DNA of 64,000 bases, taken from the NCBI GenBank assembly GCA_023439305.1, contig JAEXOO010000039.1, forward strand, positions 62,001 through 126,000, written 5' to 3'. Positions within the stretch are counted from its first letter, which is position 1. Each line of letters begins with the position of its first letter. The position numbers were made by a program, and so were the translations under genes. The notes below the pieces were generated by a model. The model was not told the DNA's origin. It made no database searches and worked only from the letters and a program-made list of their open reading frames with translations. The stretch is from Pseudomonadota bacterium. GTDB taxonomy: Bacteria; Pseudomonadota; Gammaproteobacteria; Burkholderiales; Burkholderiaceae_B. Positions 26,302-34,018 of the stretch are shown here, piece after piece.

Positions 26302-26940
26302 TTAACCAATGCGCGAGTTGTTCAGCAGCTTGCGGATGTCCGTGCGCACCTTCAAGGGGTCAGCGTCGCCAGGAAAGGACATCATCAGGTTGCCGTTGGG
26401 GTCGATGATCCACATGCCGTTCTTCAAGGCCTGCTGCACATTGGCGTCCGCTGTCTGCGGTGCGAGGAACGCGGCCAATTGCTGCGGATCGGCCCGCAGC
26501 ATGTGCGTACCCTGATAGGCCTGGAGAATTTGTTCGTCGGGAAGGCCCTGATCGGTCAGGAACCAGACGCGGGCCAGCCGTTCCACGTTCTTGCCCTGGC
26601 TGGCGTGCGAGTTGCGCAGGATGAACAGCTTGCGCACGCAGCTTTCCGGGCAGGCGCTCTCGTCGGCGCTGACCAGCACCCAGCGGCCGCGCAGGGATTT
26701 CAGATCGAAAGGCTGGCCTGCGATGTCGTGCAGCGGCAGTTCAGCTTGCGCGGGCGCGGGACGCTGCGGATTGATCAATTGTCCATAGGCGTTGCTGTCG
26801 TCGGGCCGCAGACCCAGCCCGGGGATGTAATACGCGGCCAGGGCGAACAGCACCGGCGCCAGGCTGACGGCCAGCAGCAGGTACAGCGGAGTCAGCGAGC
26901 GGGGGCGGGCGGGGCGTTGAGTCATGTCCACGTCAGGCAT
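26302..26940 (-). CDS. SCO-like membrane-anchored thioredoxin-fold protein
   Basis: A 212-aa protein with one N-terminal transmembrane helix (LTPLYLLLAVSLAPVLFALA) and a periplasmic thioredoxin-like domain. It has CPESC in place of the SCO CxxxC copper motif, plus a late IIDPNGNLMM segment. It sits between surf1 and ctaA, the position where betaproteobacterial oxidase clusters encode a poorly characterised SCO-related assembly protein. It lacks the SCO His followed by aromatic residues, so copper binding is doubtful. The start is either 26940 (8-base overlap with surf1) or ATG 26925; ribosome sites do not decide. Confidence 0.75.
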   Translation of the reverse strand: MPDVDMTQRPARPRSLTPLYLLLAVSLAPVLFALAAYYIPGLGLRPDDSNAYGQLINPQRPAPAQAELPLHDIAGQPFDLKSLRGRWVLVSADESACPESCVRKLFILRNSHASQGKNVERLARVWFLTDQGLPDEQILQAYQGTHMLRADPQQLAAFLAPQTADANVQQALKNGMWIIDPNGNLMMSFPGDADPLKVRTDIRKLLNNSRIG

Positions 26941-27712
26941 TCCTTCTTGTTGATGGGGTGCACGGAGAGCGTCGCAGCCATTTCCACGCTACACCGATCC
27001 ATGCGCACAGGGCAATCAGGGCAAAACCGAACCATTGCAGGGCATAGCCGCGGTTCTTTTCAAAGTCGATGTTCGGGTCCGGCCAGTCGGTCAGCAGCTC
27101 CGACGCGGGGGCGGTCAGCGCCAGCACGCGCGATTGCAGTTTCAGCGCACTGCTGGCGGCCATGTCGGCCACGGCCAGGTTCTGTACCACGGGCGCGGCG
27201 CCTGACGGATCGGGTAAGGTGGCGGGAAGAGGGGATTGCCCCAGCTCGAATAAGCGCGGCACCCGCTCCAGCAGCTCGCCCTGGATGGATTGCGGGCCGT
27301 TCGGGGCGGGGGGCGGCCAAGGCGGCTGACCGGGTTGACGCGCCAGCCAGCCGCGCAGCACCAGAATGGCGCTGCCTGCCAGTTTGCCTTGGTCCAGCAC
27401 GAAGGGCGTGGCGACCCAGTAGCCCGGCTTTCCTTTGAAATTACGATTGTCCAGGAGTACAGTTAAATCGCCGCGCCATGATCCATGCAGCGCAATGGTC
27501 TGCCACAGGGCGCCTTGGTCCAGCAGGACCTGGGAGTCGACCTGTAGGGGGGCTTGCTGGCGGCCCTGCTCGATCTGCTGGGCCAGCGCCTGGCGTTCGT
27601 GCGCCCGATTCAGTTGCCAGCGGCCCAGGCTGATGAACAACATCATCAGCAGGCCCAGGGCGATCAAGGCGAAGAGGGAGCGGCGGGAAGAAAAGCGGGA
27701 GAGGCTGGACAT
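26933..27712 (-). CDS. surf1: SURF1 family oxidase assembly protein
   Basis: A 259-aa Shy1/SURF1 protein needed for heme A insertion into cytochrome oxidase subunit I. It has two transmembrane helices at the ends (residues 12-30 and about 225-245) with a large periplasmic loop containing GRWQLNRAHER, NRNFKGKPGYWV and LRGWLARQPGQPPWPPP; near the C-terminus is the conserved NRGYALQWFGFAL. The true start is ATG 27712; the codon before it is TTG. It precedes the SCO-like gene, overlapping it by 8 bases. Confidence 0.93.
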   Translation of the reverse strand: MSSLSRFSSRRSLFALIALGLLMMLFISLGRWQLNRAHERQALAQQIEQGRQQAPLQVDSQVLLDQGALWQTIALHGSWRGDLTVLLDNRNFKGKPGYWVATPFVLDQGKLAGSAILVLRGWLARQPGQPPWPPPAPNGPQSIQGELLERVPRLFELGQSPLPATLPDPSGAAPVVQNLAVADMAASSALKLQSRVLALTAPASELLTDWPDPNIDFEKNRGYALQWFGFALIALCAWIGVAWKWLRRSPCTPSTRRNA

Positions 27713-27738
27713 CAATAAAACCTGAAGCGGGGTGCTGA

Positions 27739-27945
27739 ATGCGTGTGCTCGTACTGGTGGTGTTTGTGGGAATAATTGCGTCTCTGGGGTCTGCCTTGGT
27801 CTATCTGATGCGGGACCGGGGCAATTCCAGCCGCATGGCCTATGCCTTGACCTGGCGGGTGGGGCTGTCGGTGGCTTTGTTCCTGTTCGTGTTGCTGGCC
27901 CATCATTGGGGCTGGATCGAAAGCACGGGCGTGCCGATGAATTAA
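27739..27945 (+). CDS. Twin transmembrane helix small protein (DUF2909)
   Basis: A 68-aa protein with two hydrophobic helices (about residues 3-24 and 41-55) separated by LMRDRGNSSRMAYALTWR, the signature of DUF2909. It lies, as in other betaproteobacteria, between ctaE and surf1, here on the opposite strand to both. A role in cytochrome oxidase assembly is inferred only from this conserved neighbourhood. Confidence 0.85.
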   Translation: MRVLVLVVFVGIIASLGSALVYLMRDRGNSSRMAYALTWRVGLSVALFLFVLLAHHWGWIESTGVPMN

Positions 27946-27983
27946 AAAAGACGATAGGGCCCGATATACCGGGCCCGTGTCGT
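27946..27983 (-). terminator. Terminator of ctaE (partly bidirectional)
   Basis: GGGCCCG (27957-27963) and CGGGCCC (27970-27976) form a perfect stem with a 6-base loop. On the minus strand the stem is followed by a run of T (A6 at 27945-27950 on plus), terminating ctaE transcription; the plus-strand tail is weaker but could also end the DUF2909 transcript. Confidence 0.8.
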
Positions 27984-27985
27984 TT

Positions 27986-28861
27986 CTAGAACCAGTAGAC
28001 GTACAGGTACAGGCCGAGCCAGACCACGTCCACGAAGTGCCAGTACCAGGCTGCGCCCTCAAAACCGAAATGATGCTCGGCCGTGAAGTGCCCGCGTATC
28101 AGACGCAGCAGCATGACGCTGAGCATGGTGGCGCCGATGATCACGTGAAAGCCATGGAAGCCGGTCAGCATGTAGAACAGCGCGCCGTAGGCCCCGGAGG
28201 TGAACTTCAGGTTCAGCTCGGTGTAGGCGTGGTGGTATTCGTAGGCCTGGCAGAAGACAAAGATGAAACCCAGGGCCACGGTCAGGAACAGCCAGAAAAT
28301 GGCGCTGCTGCGCTTGCTGGCGCGCAAGGCATGGTGGGCGATGGTCAGGGTCACGCCCGAGGACAGCAGCAAGGCCGTATTGATGGTGGGCAGCCAGAAG
28401 GGGCCCACGGTCTGGAAGGCGGGCACCGTGCCGGCGGGGCCCTGATTAGGCCAGGTGCCTGCAAAATCGGGCCAGAGCAAGGTACGGTGATCCAGGTCGC
28501 TCAGCAAGGGCGTGGCGATTTCCCGGGTGTACCACAGGGCGCCGAAGAAGGCGGCGAAGAACATGACCTCCGAGAAGATGAACCAGGACATGCTCCAGCG
28601 GTAGGATACGTCTACGCGGACGCTGTTCAGCCCGCCCTCGGATTCGCGGATGGCATCGCTGAACCAGAAATACAGCACGGTCAGAAAGCTCAGGATGCCT
28701 ACCAGGAACAGCCAGAGGCCGCCGGGCCAGTTGTTGATCCAGGTGGCGGCGCCCAGCAAGGTCAGGCACAGGGAAACGCTGGCGCGCACAGGATGCCCGG
28801 ACAAACCGGGCACATAGTAATAAGGCGCCTTGGAGGCATGGGCCGTGGATTCGACATGCAT
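27986..28861 (-). CDS. ctaE: Cytochrome c oxidase subunit III
   Basis: A 291-aa seven-helix subunit III of the aa3/caa3-type oxidase. Conserved WSMSWFIFSEVMFFAAFFGALW near residue 85 and YEYHHAYTELNLKFTSGAYG with GFHGFHVIIG in the C-terminal half are diagnostic. SD AAGGAG precedes ATG 28861. It follows the DUF2970 gene and ends at a strong terminator, so it closes the ctaC-D-E structural operon. Confidence 0.97.
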   Translation of the reverse strand: MHVESTAHASKAPYYYVPGLSGHPVRASVSLCLTLLGAATWINNWPGGLWLFLVGILSFLTVLYFWFSDAIRESEGGLNSVRVDVSYRWSMSWFIFSEVMFFAAFFGALWYTREIATPLLSDLDHRTLLWPDFAGTWPNQGPAGTVPAFQTVGPFWLPTINTALLLSSGVTLTIAHHALRASKRSSAIFWLFLTVALGFIFVFCQAYEYHHAYTELNLKFTSGAYGALFYMLTGFHGFHVIIGATMLSVMLLRLIRGHFTAEHHFGFEGAAWYWHFVDVVWLGLYLYVYWF

Positions 28862-28913
28862 GTTGTTCTCCTTCTCCCTATTCGCCCTAAGGGGCGCGAT
28901 GTAAGCGATGCGG

Positions 28914-29138
28914 TCAGGCCGCCTGGCCGATGAACCAGCGGGCCACCATGATCAGGCCCACGACGAAAACGACAGTGGCAATGACGGCGGCGATGATCAG
29001 GTAGACCGGATTGATCTTGGCGATGTCCTGCTCGTGATCGCGGCCGCGGCGCACGCCGAAAAAGCCCCAGGCAATGGCCTTCAGCGTTTGGAAAAAACTC
29101 AGCTTGCGCCGGGTAAGGTCCCGAAAATCATCGTCCAT
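28914..29138 (-). CDS. DUF2970 family small membrane protein
   Basis: A 74-aa protein with FFQTLKAIAWGFFGVRRGRDHEQD followed by a single C-terminal transmembrane helix, matching DUF2970. Found in betaproteobacterial cytochrome oxidase operons just before subunit III. It starts one base after the stop of the 37-aa assembly protein, so they are probably translationally coupled. Function unknown. The ctaG gene that usually precedes it is absent. Confidence 0.85.
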   Translation of the reverse strand: MDDDFRDLTRRKLSFFQTLKAIAWGFFGVRRGRDHEQDIAKINPVYLIIAAVIATVVFVVGLIMVARWFIGQAA

Positions 29139-29139
29139 G

Positions 29140-29253
29140 TCATTGCCCCAGGAATTGGCTGCCCTTCAGGAAGGTCCAGGCCAGGACAGCGACCACGAAC
29201 AGGGCCAGGAGCAGTCCGGTGCGGCGATTGCGGCGACGTTGTTCTGGGGTCAT
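29140..29253 (-). CDS. Cytochrome oxidase small assembly protein
   Basis: A 37-aa open frame reading MTPEQRRRNRRTG followed by a single hydrophobic helix (LLLALFVVAVLAWTFL). It has a strong SD (GGAGG, eight bases from ATG 29253) and lies directly after ctaD. Short basic-plus-one-helix proteins at this exact place in Burkholderiales are annotated as cytochrome oxidase small assembly protein. Too short for most gene callers. Confidence 0.8.
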   Translation of the reverse strand: MTPEQRRRNRRTGLLLALFVVAVLAWTFLKGSQFLGQ

Positions 29254-29271
29254 GGCGTGGATCCTCCGGTG

Positions 29272-30876
29272 TTACTTGATGACGGGCGGGGTTTCGAAGG
29301 TGTGGTGCGGCGCGGGTGAAGGCACCGTCCATTCCAGTCCTTCTGCGCCTTCCCAAGGCTTGGCCGAGGCGACTTCGCCTTTGCCTCGCGCGGCCTGGAT
29401 CACGATGTAGATCAGCAGCAGCTGGGACAGGCCGAACCAGAATGCGCCGATGGTGGCGACCTGGTGGAAGTCCGTGAATTGGCCGGCGTAGTCTACATAG
29501 CGGCGCGGCATGCCGGCCAGGCCCAGGAAGTGCATGGGGAAGAAGGTCACGTTGAAGGAGATCATCGTGGACCAGAAGTGGATCTTGCCCAGGCGCTCGT
29601 TGTACATGCGGCCGGTCCATTTGGGCAGCCAGTAGTAGGCGCCGCCGAACAGCGCGAACAGAGAGCCTGCCACCAGCACGTAATGGAAGTGGGCCACAAC
29701 GTAATACGTGTCGTGCACGGCGATGTCGATGGGCGCCACGGCCAGGATCAGGCCGGTGAAGCCGCCGATGGTGAACACGAAGATAAAGCCGATTGCGAAC
29801 AACATGGGGGTTTCAAACGACAGCGAGCCGCGCCACATGGTGGCTACCCAGTTGAAGATTTTCACCCCGGTCGGAATGGAGATCAGCATAGTGGCGTACA
29901 TGAAATACAGCTGGCCCGTCACCGGCATGCCGGTGGTGAACATATGGTGCGCCCAGACCAGGAAGGACAGAATGGCGATGGCGGCCGTGGCATACACCAT
30001 GGAAGCATAGCCAAAGAGCGGTTTGCGCGAGAAGGCGGGCACGATGGCGGACACGATGCCAAAGGCCGGCAAAATCATGATGTAGACCTCGGGGTGACCG
30101 AAGAACCAGAAAATGTGTTGATACAGCACCGGGTCACCGCCGCCGGCGGCATTGAAGAAGTGCGTGCCGAAGTGGCGATCGGTCAGCAGCATGGTCACGG
30201 CCGCCGCCAATACGGGCATCACGGCGATCAGCAGGTAGGCGGTGATCAACCAGGTCCAGCAGAACAGCGGCATTTTCATCAGCGTCATGCCGGGCGCGCG
30301 CATGTTCAGCACCGTCACCACGATGTTGATGGCGCCCATGATGGACGACGCTCCCAGGATGTGCACCGCAAAAATCGTGAAGTCCATGCCGGGACCCATC
30401 TGCAGGGACAGGGGGGCATACATGGTCCAGCCGCCGGCGGGCGCGCCGCCAGGCATGAAGAAGGAGGCGGTGAACAGGAGAGCGCCGACCGGCAGCAGCC
30501 AGAAGCTGAAGTTGTTCATGCGCGCAAATGCCATGTCCGAGGCGCCGATCTGCAAGGGGATCATCCAGTTCGCAAAGCCCACGAAGGCGGGCATGATGGC
30601 CCCGAAGATCATGATCAGGCCGTGCATGGTGGTGAACTGGTTGAACAGCTCGGGCCGGAAGAACTGCAGGCCGGGCTGGAACAGCTCCGTGCGCAGCAGC
30701 AGCGCCAGCACGCCGCCTTCCAGCAGCATCACGAACGAGAAGATCAGGTACATCGTCCCGATGTCTTTGTGGTTGGTGGCGAACAACCAGCGGCGCCAAC
30801 CCGTGGGTGTGGCATGGGCATGATGATCATCATGTCCGCTCGGGCTCGCTACATGGTCGACGGTAACGCTGCTCAT
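29272..30876 (-). CDS. ctaD: Cytochrome c oxidase subunit I
   Basis: The 534-aa catalytic subunit with twelve helices, carrying heme a, heme a3 and CuB; it reduces oxygen to water and pumps protons. Visible are TNHKDIGTMYL near residue 34, the heme a ligand His in FTTMHGLIMIF, the CuB/Tyr cross-link motif HIFWFFGHPEVY, HHMFTTGMP, and HDTYYVVAHFHYVL with the heme a and a3 histidines. The N-terminus has a His-rich stretch (GHDDHHAHAT). SD AAGGAG precedes ATG 30876. Confidence 0.98.
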   Translation of the reverse strand: MSSVTVDHVASPSGHDDHHAHATPTGWRRWLFATNHKDIGTMYLIFSFVMLLEGGVLALLLRTELFQPGLQFFRPELFNQFTTMHGLIMIFGAIMPAFVGFANWMIPLQIGASDMAFARMNNFSFWLLPVGALLFTASFFMPGGAPAGGWTMYAPLSLQMGPGMDFTIFAVHILGASSIMGAINIVVTVLNMRAPGMTLMKMPLFCWTWLITAYLLIAVMPVLAAAVTMLLTDRHFGTHFFNAAGGGDPVLYQHIFWFFGHPEVYIMILPAFGIVSAIVPAFSRKPLFGYASMVYATAAIAILSFLVWAHHMFTTGMPVTGQLYFMYATMLISIPTGVKIFNWVATMWRGSLSFETPMLFAIGFIFVFTIGGFTGLILAVAPIDIAVHDTYYVVAHFHYVLVAGSLFALFGGAYYWLPKWTGRMYNERLGKIHFWSTMISFNVTFFPMHFLGLAGMPRRYVDYAGQFTDFHQVATIGAFWFGLSQLLLIYIVIQAARGKGEVASAKPWEGAEGLEWTVPSPAPHHTFETPPVIK

Positions 30877-30896
30877 GCTTGACTCCTTCCTGCTGG

Positions 30897-30916
30897 GCCC
30901 TGACCGGAGTCAGGGC
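30897..30916 (-). other. Intercistronic hairpin between ctaC and ctaD
   Basis: GCCCTGAC and GTCAGGGC form a perfect 8-bp stem with a 4-base loop in the 80-base ctaC-ctaD gap. No T run follows on either strand, so it is more likely an mRNA-stabilising or attenuating structure than a full terminator. Confidence 0.55.
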
Positions 30917-30956
30917 TTGAATGACGGTGTGTTGGGCGATGCAGGCCTGGCGCGGA

Positions 30957-32117
30957 CTAGCGCTGGGCCTTGACGTCGGCGGGCTTGACGACGGGATCGG
31001 GTCCCTTGCCGGCGTTGCCCCACGCGTTGCGGGTATAGGTGATGACCGCGGCGATCTGCGTGTCGTTGAGCTGGTTGCGGAATGCCGCCATGGCGGTACC
31101 GGGATGACCGTTCAACACGGTGTCGATCTGGCCTTTCATGGGCGCGAGCACGAATTTCGTGTCGCCGTCCAGGGGCGGGAAGGTGCCTGGAATGCCCTTG
31201 CCGTTAGCCTGGTGGCAGGCCACGCAGTTCTGGCCAAAGACCTGTTCGCCCCGTTTGATCAGTTCTTCGGGCGTCCATTCCTTGTTGGGATCATCCGCCT
31301 GGGCCGCCAGTTTTTTCTTCTGGTCGTCGACCCACTTATCGTAGTCAGGCTGCTCCATCACCTGCACTACGATAGGCATGTAGGCATGATCCTTGCCGCA
31401 GAGCTCGGCGCACTGGCCCCGGAAAATGCCGGCCTTGTGGGCGCGGAACCAGGTGTCGCGCAGGAATCCAGGGATGGCATCCTGCTTGACGCCGAACTCG
31501 GGCACCATCCAGGAGTGGATGACGTCCTCGGCGGTCAGCACAATGCGCACCTTCTTGTTAACGGGCACGACCAGCGGCTCGTCTACTTCCATCAGGTAGT
31601 ACTCGCCGATGGGCGCGCGCCCTTCAATCTGGTCGCGGGGGGTGGACAGGTTGGACAGGAACTTGACTCCGGAGGCCGGACCGTCCAGATATTCGTAGCC
31701 CCATTTCCACTGGTAGCCGGTGACCTTCACGGTCAGGTCGGCGCTGGTGGTGTCCTTCATGGCGACCACGGTCTTGGTGGCGGGCAGGGCCATGCCGATG
31801 ACGATGAGAAAGGGAATGACGGTCCAGGCCACTTCCACGCCCAGATGTTCGTGAAAGCGCGCTGCGACAGCGCCTTTGGATTTGCGGTGCCGGATGATGG
31901 AATAGAACATCACCCCGAACACGCCAATGAAAATGATCGTACAGATGATCAGCATCATCCAGTGCAGCCACGCGATGTCTTGCGCGATGGGCGTCACGCC
32001 CGGATGCAGGTTCAACTGATTGACACGCGGCCCCCCTGGCATATCGGTGGTCTGCGCCCAACTGGACAGGGCGGTGAAACTGGCGCCCAAAGCAAACAAA
32101 CTTCTCCACATCTTCAT
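30957..32117 (-). CDS. ctaC: Cytochrome c oxidase subunit II with fused cytochrome c domain
   Basis: A 386-aa subunit II that receives electrons at CuA. After a signal/first helix there are two transmembrane segments (about residues 48-72 and 92-112), the aromatic YQWKWGYEY (135-143) and CuA ligands His201, Cys236, Cys240, His244 and Met247 (QCAELCGKDHAYM). A C-terminal class I cytochrome c domain has the heme motif CVACH (298-302), so the enzyme is caa3-type. First gene of the structural operon; about 275 bases of promoter region lie upstream. Confidence 0.97.
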   Translation of the reverse strand: MKMWRSLFALGASFTALSSWAQTTDMPGGPRVNQLNLHPGVTPIAQDIAWLHWMMLIICTIIFIGVFGVMFYSIIRHRKSKGAVAARFHEHLGVEVAWTVIPFLIVIGMALPATKTVVAMKDTTSADLTVKVTGYQWKWGYEYLDGPASGVKFLSNLSTPRDQIEGRAPIGEYYLMEVDEPLVVPVNKKVRIVLTAEDVIHSWMVPEFGVKQDAIPGFLRDTWFRAHKAGIFRGQCAELCGKDHAYMPIVVQVMEQPDYDKWVDDQKKKLAAQADDPNKEWTPEELIKRGEQVFGQNCVACHQANGKGIPGTFPPLDGDTKFVLAPMKGQIDTVLNGHPGTAMAAFRNQLNDTQIAAVITYTRNAWGNAGKGPDPVVKPADVKAQR

Positions 32118-32269
32118 TGTTGTCCCTCTTTTTGGTGTTGCTACGCCAAACCGGGGTTCGGCTACGTCAACGCTCCGAAAAATCCAACTCTGGAAGAAAC
32201 TGCGGTGTTGCAGAGGCAGGCTTATAGTTACTGATTTGTTGCCCGCTCGAAGTTTTTTAAAGCTTAACT

Positions 32270-32291
32270 GTTCGAGGAAATTATATCGAAC
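32270..32291. promoter_or_regulatory. Inverted repeat in the ctaC/Nudix divergent promoter region
   Basis: GTTCGA and TCGAAC are separated by ten AT-rich bases in the 276-base gap between the divergent ctaC and Nudix genes. The arms are short, so it is only a weak candidate regulator site. Nothing else recognisable was seen in this gap. Confidence 0.3.
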
Positions 32292-32393
32292 ACTCTTGAC
32301 CCTTCAAGGGCAGGGTATGTCCCTAGAAAACAAGGTTGGACTAAACGCTACAAAAGCCGTAATGACCCAGGCCTTGAATTACAATTCCCGCTT

Positions 32394-33221
32394 ATGAACG
32401 CGTTCCAGAATAGATCGCTCGCCCAGGCCATACGCCAGCGCATGGCGAGCCTCACCAGCCAGATTCAGCAGCTGCCTCCACCCGGTAGCCGTCCCGTCAC
32501 CGTTTCCGGACGCGTCGCCGGATGGATCACGGCGCGCGCCGCGGCCTGCATCGAACCGCTGCCGGGCGTGGCGATCGAAGAAGACGTGCTGCGTATCAGC
32601 GCCTGTACCAGGCAGCGCATGCCCTTGGCTCAAGTGCTGGACCAGGTGGCGGTCGCCTTGCAGGAAGGCGGCTGCATCCGCGCCTGGCGGGACGAGCTTC
32701 TGGATGTCGTCGGCGAAGGCCGCCGCCTGTCGCGCATCGAGCGCGGGGCCGTGCGTCCGTTGGGGTTTCTGACCCAGGCTGTGCACCTGAATGGCTGGTC
32801 TTCGGATGGCCGGCTCTGGGCGGCGCGCCGCTCTGCAACCAAGTCCACCGATCCTGATATGTGGGACACGCTGGTGGGCGGTCTGGCCGTGTCGGGCGAG
32901 CCCCTGGAGACCTCGTTGATCCGTGAAAGCTACGAGGAAGCAGGGCTGGAGCCGCAGGCGCTGCAGGGCTGCAGTCCTTTGCGGGTAGCGCTGCGCATGC
33001 ACCGCCGCCTACCCGAGGGGTATCAGGTGGAAAATGCGCTGGTCAGCGATTGCATCTTGCCGGACGACGTGCGGCCCTGCAATATGGACGGCGAAGTCAG
33101 CGAATTTCGTTTGCTGACGGTGGACGAAACCTGGCAGATGATGGAAGCGGGCCTGTTCACGCTGGAGGCGCAGGTAGCCTTGATGGACAGCATGAAGCAG
33201 CGCCTGGCGCAACCCGCCTGA
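32394..33221 (+). CDS. Nudix hydrolase with N-terminal DUF4743 domain
   Basis: A 275-aa protein. The N-terminal 120 residues match the DUF4743 region found in fungal and bacterial thiamine-pyrophosphokinase-associated Nudix proteins. The C-terminal half contains a complete Nudix box: Gly163, Glu169 and RESYEEAGL (177-185). Likely hydrolyses a nucleoside-diphosphate-linked substrate, possibly oxidised thiamine derivatives as reported for relatives; the substrate is an inference. It heads a run with phaM and glmU and is divergent from ctaC. Confidence 0.85.
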   Translation: MNAFQNRSLAQAIRQRMASLTSQIQQLPPPGSRPVTVSGRVAGWITARAAACIEPLPGVAIEEDVLRISACTRQRMPLAQVLDQVAVALQEGGCIRAWRDELLDVVGEGRRLSRIERGAVRPLGFLTQAVHLNGWSSDGRLWAARRSATKSTDPDMWDTLVGGLAVSGEPLETSLIRESYEEAGLEPQALQGCSPLRVALRMHRRLPEGYQVENALVSDCILPDDVRPCNMDGEVSEFRLLTVDETWQMMEAGLFTLEAQVALMDSMKQRLAQPA

Positions 33222-33264
33222 GCCGAACCAGCCAGGGAATGGAATAACCCCCAACGGAGCAATC

Positions 33265-33993
33265 ATGAACCCTAATCCTTTTGGAATTCCCGATTTCAGC
33301 GCCCTGGGCGGGGCCAGCTCCAATCCCCTGCTGCGCAGCATGGATATGATGGCCCAGGCCTGGAAGAACATGGCCAGCGGCGGCGCAGCGGAACTGGGCC
33401 CGGGCATGATGCCCAGCCTGTCGGCCGAAGACCTGGAGCGCCGTATCCGTGATCTGCGCGCGGTCGAAAGCTGGCTGCAGTTGAACCTGTCCATGTTGGG
33501 CACGACCATTCAAGGTCTGGAAATTCAGCGCTCCACGTTGGCGGCGCTCAAGAGCATGGCGCAGCAGGGCGCCATGCCAGCCGGGCAGAATCCTTTCGAA
33601 GCCCTGATGGCCTTGAATCCGCTGGCGGCGGGAGCGAACGCCGCTCCGAAAGCGGCTCGGCCCGCCGCCCAAGCGCCGGCAGACAAGCCTCAGGAACAGC
33701 AAGCTGAATCGGCGCAGGCCTCGGCATCGGTCGATCCGCAGGCGGGGCCGGCTGCGCAAGCCTGGTGGTCCATGCTGCAACAGCAGTTCGACGCCATGGC
33801 CAATGCCACCGCCGCATCCATGCGCCAGGTGGATGCGTTCCGCCAGCAGGCAGGACAAGCTATGGAACAAGCCCAGAAAAGCGCGGCGCAGGAGCCTGCC
33901 GCCGCACCTGTGAAAACCGCCCGCAAGACGGCTGGCCGGACCTCGTCCGGCGCCGCCAAGACAGCGCCCAAAGGCGCGGGCAAGAAAACCTGA
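33265..33993 (+). CDS. phaM: PhaM family polyhydroxyalkanoate granule multifunctional protein
   Basis: A 242-aa protein. The N-terminal half has the PhaM pattern (NPFGIPDFSA, PSLSAEDLERRIRDLRAVESWL, GLEIQRSTLAALKSM). The middle is Ala/Pro/Gln-rich, and the C-terminus is a lysine/alanine/threonine-rich histone-like tail (KTARKTAGRTSSGAAKTAPK). In Ralstonia, PhaM binds PHB synthase and DNA and distributes granules at division. This indicates that the organism probably makes polyhydroxyalkanoates. It lies 25 bases before glmU. Confidence 0.85.
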   Translation: MNPNPFGIPDFSALGGASSNPLLRSMDMMAQAWKNMASGGAAELGPGMMPSLSAEDLERRIRDLRAVESWLQLNLSMLGTTIQGLEIQRSTLAALKSMAQQGAMPAGQNPFEALMALNPLAAGANAAPKAARPAAQAPADKPQEQQAESAQASASVDPQAGPAAQAWWSMLQQQFDAMANATAASMRQVDAFRQQAGQAMEQAQKSAAQEPAAAPVKTARKTAGRTSSGAAKTAPKGAGKKT

Positions 33994-34018
33994 ACGACAA
34001 CCTGGTAGGTATTTTTTT

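Noticed and set aside
29464..30882. 472-codon plus-strand open frame rich in His, Gln and Gly
   Set aside because: Shadow of ctaD, whose heme and copper ligands are all visible.
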